From Weimeria sp002480925 (lineage in GTDB: Bacteria > Bacillota > Clostridia > Lachnospirales > Lachnospiraceae), in contig NZ_JBQHVU010000003.1 in assembly GCF_052064335.1 (NCBI RefSeq), positions 62,001-126,000 of the forward strand: a stretch of DNA of 64,000 nt, in the 5' to 3' direction. The position numbers and the translations under genes were made by a program. A model generated the notes under the pieces. It saw only the letters and a program-made list of their open reading frames with translations, ran no database searches and was not told the DNA's origin. This document shows, one piece after another, positions 58,861 through 64,000 of the stretch (its first letter is position 1; the number at the start of each line of letters is the position of its first letter).

Positions 58861-61800
58861 ATGGCTTTTACCAACACAAAGGAAAGCGGCCTTGAATCCT
58901 TAATCGTGAAGTGGCTGGTTGAGCAGAACGGGTACGAAGAAGGAACAAACGCTGACTATAACAAAGAATATGCTGTCGACGAGACGCGCCTGTTCCGGTT
59001 CCTGCAGGATACGCAGCCAAAGGAAATGGACAAGCTGGGTGTGTTCACTTCTGATACAAAGAAGCGGCAGTTTCTGAACCGCCTGTCCGGAGAGATCGCT
59101 AAACGAGGCATCATTGATGTACTGCGCAATGGTGTGAAGGTTTATCCGGCAGATCTCATCATGTTCTATCTGACGCCGACTGAAAATAACGAGCAGGCCA
59201 GAATCATGTATGAGAAGAACATCTTCAGTGCGACACGGCAACTGCGCTATTCACAGGATGCCGGGAAGCTGGCTCTGGATGTCTGCTTGTTTATCAATGG
59301 CCTCCCGGTTATCACAATGGAACTGAAGAACCAGCTGACAAAGCAGAATACCGAAAATGCTGTGCGCCAGTATAAGGAAGATAGGGATTTTCATGATCTG
59401 CTGTTCTCCTTTAAGCGCTGCATGGTTCATTTTGCTGTGGATGATGCTACGATTCAGTTCTGTACAAAGCTCGCTGGGAAGGATAGCTGGTTCCTGCCGT
59501 TCAATAAAGGCTACAACGATGGCGCAGGAAATCCGCCGAATCCAGACGGCCTTATGACAGACTACCTTTGGAAGGACATCCTTACCAAGAGAAAACTGTC
59601 TCGCATTATAGAAAACTACGCGCAGGTCATCGAAGAGGTGGACGAGGATACCAAGAAGAAGTCCATCAAACAGATCTGGCCTCGTTACCATCAGCTCGAC
59701 TGTGTGGAGAAGCTACTGGCCGATGTGCAGGAGAACGGTGTCGGCAAACGTTATCTGATCCAGCATAGCGCCGGAAGCGGTAAATCAAACTCCATTGCAT
59801 GGTTGGCACATCAGCTAATAGGACTTGAAAAAGACGGACATCCGATGATTGATTCCGTCCTTGTGGTTACTGACCGCCGTATTCTGGATAAACAGATCCG
59901 CAATACGATCAAGCAGTTCATGCAGGTCAAAAACACCGTAACATGGGCAGAACATTCCGGTGATTTGCGCAAGGCCATACAGGATGGCAAGCGCATCATT
60001 ATATCTACAATAGAAAAGTTCCCGTACATCATATCTGAGATCGGGCAGGAACATAAGAACAACAAGTTCGCCATCATCATCGACGAGGCGCATTCCGGCC
60101 AGAGTGGACGAAACTCCGCGAATATGAATCTGGCGCTTTCCGGCCTTGCCACAGATGATGATGCGGACAACGAGGATAAGATCAATGCCATGATGGAGGG
60201 GCGCAAGCTCGTCTCCTCTGCCAGCTACTTTGCTTTCACAGCTACTCCGAAGAACAAGACCGAGGAGATGTTCGGTGTTGCTTATGAGGAGGACGGTGAA
60301 ATTAAGCATCGCCCGTTCCATGTCTATACGATGAAGCAGGCCATTCAGGAGGGCTTCATTCTTGATGTGCTTCGGAACTATACAACCATCGACAGCTGGT
60401 ACAAGATCATGAAAACTGTCGAGGACGATCCAATGTTTGACAAGAAGCGTGCGCAGAAGAAGCTGCGTGCCTTTGTCGAGGGTAATCCGGACGTTATCGC
60501 TAAAAAGGCAGCTATGATGGTGGAGCATTTCCATGAGCAGGTAGTCGCTAAGAAGAAGATCGGCGGCAAAGCGCGTGCAATGGTGGTTACCGCCAGCATT
60601 CCGAGATGTATCGAATACTACTACGCTATTAACAAGTGCCTCGCAGACAGGCATAGTCCTTATAAGACAATCGTGGCCTTTTCCGGCGAACATAAATATA
60701 ACGGTCAGGAACCGGCATTGACGTCGGCTGCCATGAATGGATTCCCGGATGCCAAGATTCCGAAGGAGTTCAAAAAAGATCCGTATAGGATACTTATCGT
60801 TGCTGACATGTTCCAGACCGGCTTCGACGAGCCGCTGCTGCAGACAATGTATGTGGACAAGCCACTCTATGATATTGCTGCGGTACAGACACTTTCCCGC
60901 TTGAACAGAGCATATCCCGGCAAGGATGAAGTATATGTTTTGGACTTTGCCAACAAGACCTCTGTGATTGAGGAGGCGTTCTCGAAGTTCTACAGAACAA
61001 CGATTCTTTCCGGGGAAACCGATCCCAACAAGCTGTACGATTTGATCACCATTATGGAGGAGTATCAGGTCTACGATGACAGCGATGTTGAAAAGCTGGT
61101 AGACCTATTCCTGAGTGGAGCGGAGCGTGATCGCCTCGATCCGATTCTGGATGCTTGCACAGCTGTATATAAACAGCTCGAACTTGACGATCAGATTAAG
61201 TTTAAGAGCGCTGCTAAATCGTTCGTGCGAACATATGGCTTCCTTGGTGCAATTCTTCCTTATGGAAATGTTGACTGGGAGAAGCTGTCGATTTTCCTGA
61301 ACTTGCTGATACCGAAACTTCCGTCGCCTCGTGACGATGATCTTTCGGAAGGTATCCTTCAGACGATAGACCTGAGCAGCTACAGGAATGAAGCGCAAGA
61401 GGCCATTGCTATTAAGCTGGAGGATGCTGATGCAGAAATTGCGCCGGTACCTGCAGGCAAGGTAGGCCATATCGTTGAGCCGGAAATGGATCTGCTTTCC
61501 AAGATCATCATGGACTTCAACGACATGTTTGGAAATATAAACTGGAACGATGCAGATAATGTGCAGCGTCAGATTCTGGCCATCCCGGAGATGGTGTCAA
61601 AGGATAAGAAATATCAGAATGCCATGAAGAACTCTGATGCGCAGGAGGCGCGTACCGAAAGCGAGCGTGCTCTGCAGGCGGTTATCTTCTCTATCATGGC
61701 GGACAACATGGAGCTCTTCAAGCAGTTTCAAGACAATCCGTCGTTCAAGAAATGGCTTTCTGATTTGGTGTTTAACCTTACCTACAATCCGGAGGGCAAG

Positions 61801-61920
61801 GAGTACGTGATGCCGGGTGCGGAGCGGAAGTCTGTTACTTACGATTTTAATCCGCAGCAGGATTTGATGATGGTAGCTGAAGATCCGGCACCCTATGGTG
61901 AAAAGAAAGATGACGACTAA
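58861..61920 (+). CDS. hsdR: Type I restriction-modification, restriction subunit HsdR
   Basis: A 1019-residue motor-nuclease. The N-terminal nuclease has ITMELKNQLTKQNTENAV (E-x-K, about 152). The SF2 translocase follows, with Walker A HSAGSGKSNSIAWLA (about 298-312) and DEAH box IIDEAHSGQSG (about 405-415), and QTLSRLNRAYPGKDEVY. It translocates and cuts unmodified DNA in complex with HsdM and HsdS. ATG 58861 with AGGAGG upstream is used. The gene appears intact. Confidence 0.95.
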   Translation: MAFTNTKESGLESLIVKWLVEQNGYEEGTNADYNKEYAVDETRLFRFLQDTQPKEMDKLGVFTSDTKKRQFLNRLSGEIAKRGIIDVLRNGVKVYPADLIMFYLTPTENNEQARIMYEKNIFSATRQLRYSQDAGKLALDVCLFINGLPVITMELKNQLTKQNTENAVRQYKEDRDFHDLLFSFKRCMVHFAVDDATIQFCTKLAGKDSWFLPFNKGYNDGAGNPPNPDGLMTDYLWKDILTKRKLSRIIENYAQVIEEVDEDTKKKSIKQIWPRYHQLDCVEKLLADVQENGVGKRYLIQHSAGSGKSNSIAWLAHQLIGLEKDGHPMIDSVLVVTDRRILDKQIRNTIKQFMQVKNTVTWAEHSGDLRKAIQDGKRIIISTIEKFPYIISEIGQEHKNNKFAIIIDEAHSGQSGRNSANMNLALSGLATDDDADNEDKINAMMEGRKLVSSASYFAFTATPKNKTEEMFGVAYEEDGEIKHRPFHVYTMKQAIQEGFILDVLRNYTTIDSWYKIMKTVEDDPMFDKKRAQKKLRAFVEGNPDVIAKKAAMMVEHFHEQVVAKKKIGGKARAMVVTASIPRCIEYYYAINKCLADRHSPYKTIVAFSGEHKYNGQEPALTSAAMNGFPDAKIPKEFKKDPYRILIVADMFQTGFDEPLLQTMYVDKPLYDIAAVQTLSRLNRAYPGKDEVYVLDFANKTSVIEEAFSKFYRTTILSGETDPNKLYDLITIMEEYQVYDDSDVEKLVDLFLSGAERDRLDPILDACTAVYKQLELDDQIKFKSAAKSFVRTYGFLGAILPYGNVDWEKLSIFLNLLIPKLPSPRDDDLSEGILQTIDLSSYRNEAQEAIAIKLEDADAEIAPVPAGKVGHIVEPEMDLLSKIIMDFNDMFGNINWNDADNVQRQILAIPEMVSKDKKYQNAMKNSDAQEARTESERALQAVIFSIMADNMELFKQFQDNPSFKKWLSDLVFNLTYNPEGKEYVMPGAERKSVTYDFNPQQDLMMVAEDPAPYGEKKDDD

Positions 61921-61941
61921 TTACAGGGAGGTGTATGGGCA

Positions 61942-62868
61942 TTGGAACTCACAAAAACTGTAAAGGATAAAACTTTTGATGATTACTTTACAGAGGTCGA
62001 TCACAGCGAAAGCATCAGTGAAGATCGACCGGGTTCAATGCGCCTTTTTTACCTCAATGTCAGAAGCGGCAAAATCAAGATAGCTGATCTTGAGAAATTC
62101 ACAATGCTGAACATTGGCCGCTATGTATTTTCGCGGGCAAAGCAGGAACAGTATGAAAAGGCCGGAAATCTTGATGCAGTCATGCAGCAGGCTCTTCGTA
62201 TTATGCGTAAACGAGGTGCAGCTGATGCCAAGGGCACTGGAAATGAGCTCGGCGAGATTATGATTTATGCTTTCCTTGAGGAGAAGTTAAAAGCATATAA
62301 GCTACTCAGCAAAATCGAGCTAAGTACGGATGCCGCGCAATATTTGAGTGAGGCTGATGGTATCCATTTCCTGTGTTCTGATGGTACCAGCGGATCGTAT
62401 AACCAGATGGTATTCGGTGCTTCAAATATCGTCGGAGAGATTAAGGATGCCATAGATCAGGCTTTTGAGATCATCAAGAAGATCAGTGCCCATGAGGATG
62501 ACGAGGTTTATATGATTGAAAAGACCGTCCTCGACCGTTTTTATGATGAAGATGATCTGGCAGTCTTGAAAGAGTATGTTGTACCAGAGGAAGGAAAGAA
62601 GGCCAAGTACGCAATATCTTATGGCGTATTCTTGGGATACAATTTCGGCATTCTTCCTTCAGGCCGTAGCGATGATGAATTGCTGGATATTATGCAGGAG
62701 AAGCTGGAACAGGACGCACAGCAACACGCTGCATACATCTCGCAGAAAATAAAGGACTGCGGGCTGGAAAACCATGCGTTCTATTTTTACCTGCTTCCGC
62801 TGAATGATGCGGAGGCTGAAAAGAAAACGATAATGCAGCACGTATTGGATGGAGATGTTGACCTATGA
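61942..62868 (+). CDS. hamA: Hachiman defence protein HamA
   Basis: A 308-residue DUF1837 protein, the nuclease-like subunit of Hachiman. GNELGEIMIYAFLEEKLKAY (about 98-117) and SEADGIHFL (Asp139) match the family. At the E-x-K position expected in the following strand it reads F-G-A-S-N (residues 158-162), so the nuclease residues seem to be replaced. TTG 61942 is the only suitable start, with GGGAGGTG upstream. It follows hsdR by 21 nt and overlaps hamB (ATGA). Confidence 0.85.
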   Translation: MELTKTVKDKTFDDYFTEVDHSESISEDRPGSMRLFYLNVRSGKIKIADLEKFTMLNIGRYVFSRAKQEQYEKAGNLDAVMQQALRIMRKRGAADAKGTGNELGEIMIYAFLEEKLKAYKLLSKIELSTDAAQYLSEADGIHFLCSDGTSGSYNQMVFGASNIVGEIKDAIDQAFEIIKKISAHEDDEVYMIEKTVLDRFYDEDDLAVLKEYVVPEEGKKAKYAISYGVFLGYNFGILPSGRSDDELLDIMQEKLEQDAQQHAAYISQKIKDCGLENHAFYFYLLPLNDAEAEKKTIMQHVLDGDVDL

Positions 62869-64000
62869 GCGGTGAAAAGAGAACACTCGGTGCCGCCATA
62901 TTTGCCGACATCGAAGATAACGAATACTTGAATAAGATTCATGAGAAGGTGCTGTATAACTATGCCCTGCGACTGCTTCAACTTACCAAGAAGGAACCAC
63001 TGCCTTTCGACCAGAAGGAGAAGCGTGATGCGTTGCGTTTCGCTGATCTGCTATCGAAGTCCAATGATCCTGAAAAGGCAAATGCTCATAAAATCTGGGC
63101 GCAGGAAATTGTAATCCTCTTGAATGAGCTTTACCCGGAGGACACGCTGATTAAGCTTTATGCCGGAGATGTCTTTTCAAGCATAGGAAACCACAAAGGT
63201 ATAGAACACATTAATTCCGAATATCAGGACATTACTGCGCTGGAGAGGTTCTTCTCTGAATTTAGGAATGACTATCTTACGATTCCCGCCGAACCGGATG
63301 AGAAGTTTTTTGCTGCTCAGAAAACAGCCTATGATCATTTGACCGATGATTGTTTCAGCTATTCTGCTCCAACTTCTATGGGAAAGTCCTTCATCATGCG
63401 GATGTTTATCAAGAATGAGGTCATCCACGGCGCACAGAAAAACTATGCTCTGATTGTGCCGACAAAGGCACTCATAAACGAAGTCCGTGGCAAAGTTATT
63501 GATGACCTTGGTGAAAACGGAAACCTTGAGAAAATCAATTACCTCGACCGCTGCAATTATCGTGTGGTAACTGCGGCCAGTGATATTGCATTGGAGGAGG
63601 AGCACAATTATATCTTCGTTCTTACACCGGAACGTTTGCTGTATCTGTTGATCAGTCAGCCGAAGGTACAGATAGACTACCTGTTTATCGATGAGGCACA
63701 TAAATTGTCCGGCAAGAACAGCCGTGCTCCGTTTTACTACAAGGTTGTGGATATGCTTTTGAAACGAGAGCCTAAGCCACACTTTATCTTTGCCTCTCCG
63801 AACATTCCGAATCCGCAGGTTTATCTCCGGATGATGACAGATATAGAGGCTGGTGATGATAGCAAACTGGCAATTACATACTCACCAGTCGTTCAGGTAA
63901 AGTTCCTTGTAGATCTGAAGAATCACGAAATTCAGGTTTATAACGAGCATAACGGAAAACGTATTCACGTTGCGAATATACGCGACCGTGGCGGCAGAAA
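62865..64000 (+). CDS. hamB: Hachiman helicase HamB, N-terminal part
   Basis: 378 residues of a larger SF2 helicase that runs past the end of the window. Walker A is SAPTSMGKSFIMRMF (about 166-180), motif Ia VPTKALINEV, and DEAH box LFIDEAHKLSG (about 274-284). A helical N-terminal domain (ALRLLQLTKKEPLPFDQKEK) comes first. HamB binds and unwinds DNA and controls HamA. The start overlaps the hamA stop by 4 nt. Confidence 0.85.
   Translation, partial: MSGEKRTLGAAIFADIEDNEYLNKIHEKVLYNYALRLLQLTKKEPLPFDQKEKRDALRFADLLSKSNDPEKANAHKIWAQEIVILLNELYPEDTLIKLYAGDVFSSIGNHKGIEHINSEYQDITALERFFSEFRNDYLTIPAEPDEKFFAAQKTAYDHLTDDCFSYSAPTSMGKSFIMRMFIKNEVIHGAQKNYALIVPTKALINEVRGKVIDDLGENGNLEKINYLDRCNYRVVTAASDIALEEEHNYIFVLTPERLLYLLISQPKVQIDYLFIDEAHKLSGKNSRAPFYYKVVDMLLKREPKPHFIFASPNIPNPQVYLRMMTDIEAGDDSKLAITYSPVVQVKFLVDLKNHEIQVYNEHNGKRIHVANIRDRGGR

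Larger units (their letters stand above)
11022..64000. mobile_element. Integrated prophage-like element at the rlmD 3' end, right end outside the window
   Basis: The region immediately after rlmD holds, without any core gene, a disrupted PLD gene, three serine recombinases, a complete set of siphovirus structural and replication genes, and a defence operon. The left boundary is inferred from the loss of core gene order and from the reputation of the rlmD 3' end as a recombinase target. The right attachment site was not found and should lie beyond 64 kb. The defence operon could also belong to an adjoining island. Confidence 0.7.

Noticed and set aside
61935..61970. ATG at 61935 as hamA start
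   Set aside because: It is in another frame and reaches a stop after about ten codons.
1..64000. CRISPR arrays, tRNA and rRNA genes
   Set aside because: No regularly spaced repeats with spacers, no cloverleaf with a GTTCRANNC-type arm in a proper setting, and no rRNA sequence were noticed.

Overview
The window looks like a Lachnospiraceae-type (Clostridia) chromosome carrying a large integrated element. The first 9 kb is an ordinary core block: the end of adk, a KOW RNA-binding protein, infA, rpmJ, rpsM, rpsK, rpsD, rpoA, a long-form rplQ, and then a potABCD spermidine/putrescine transporter. A NusG paralogue of the LoaP type and rlmD (rumA) follow as a divergent pair.

From about 11.02 kb to the end of the window the sequence is accessory. 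The rlmD 3' end is the likely attachment site of an element whose integration module is three consecutive serine-recombinase genes (16.3-19.9 kb) plus a small SHOCT-like gene. Its first gene, a phospholipase-D-like protein, is split by an insert of about 4.3 kb. The insert carries a mef-family macrolide efflux gene with an attenuator leader, erm(B) with its 27-residue leader peptide, and a 3'-altered XRE regulator. The two halves of the PLD gene still match in frame at 11870 and 16144.

The rest of the element, 20-54 kb, is a siphovirus-type prophage read entirely on the minus strand. In order of transcription from the right it holds small early genes, an exonuclease/ssDNA-binding pair, DNA polymerase A, a primase-helicase, a VRR nuclease and SNF2 helicase, a sigma-like regulator, an HNH endonuclease, the small terminase, a ParB-methyltransferase fusion, the large terminase, portal, ClpP protease, capsid, head-tail genes, tail tube, a frameshifted tail chaperone pair, tape measure, tail tip proteins, holin and endolysin. 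Two families of conserved intergenic motifs (three copies each) sit in front of selected prophage genes and look like element-specific regulatory sites.

At the right end, a perfect sigma-A-type promoter at 54.15 kb drives a plus-strand defence operon. It contains a protein with an NBR1-like Ig domain, a small HTH protein, a complete type I restriction-modification system (hsdM, hsdS, hsdR), and a Hachiman system (hamA, then hamB running off the window). The genes are so tightly packed that one transcript is likely. HamA seems to lack the usual E-x-K residues of its nuclease site. No tRNA, rRNA or CRISPR array was seen.
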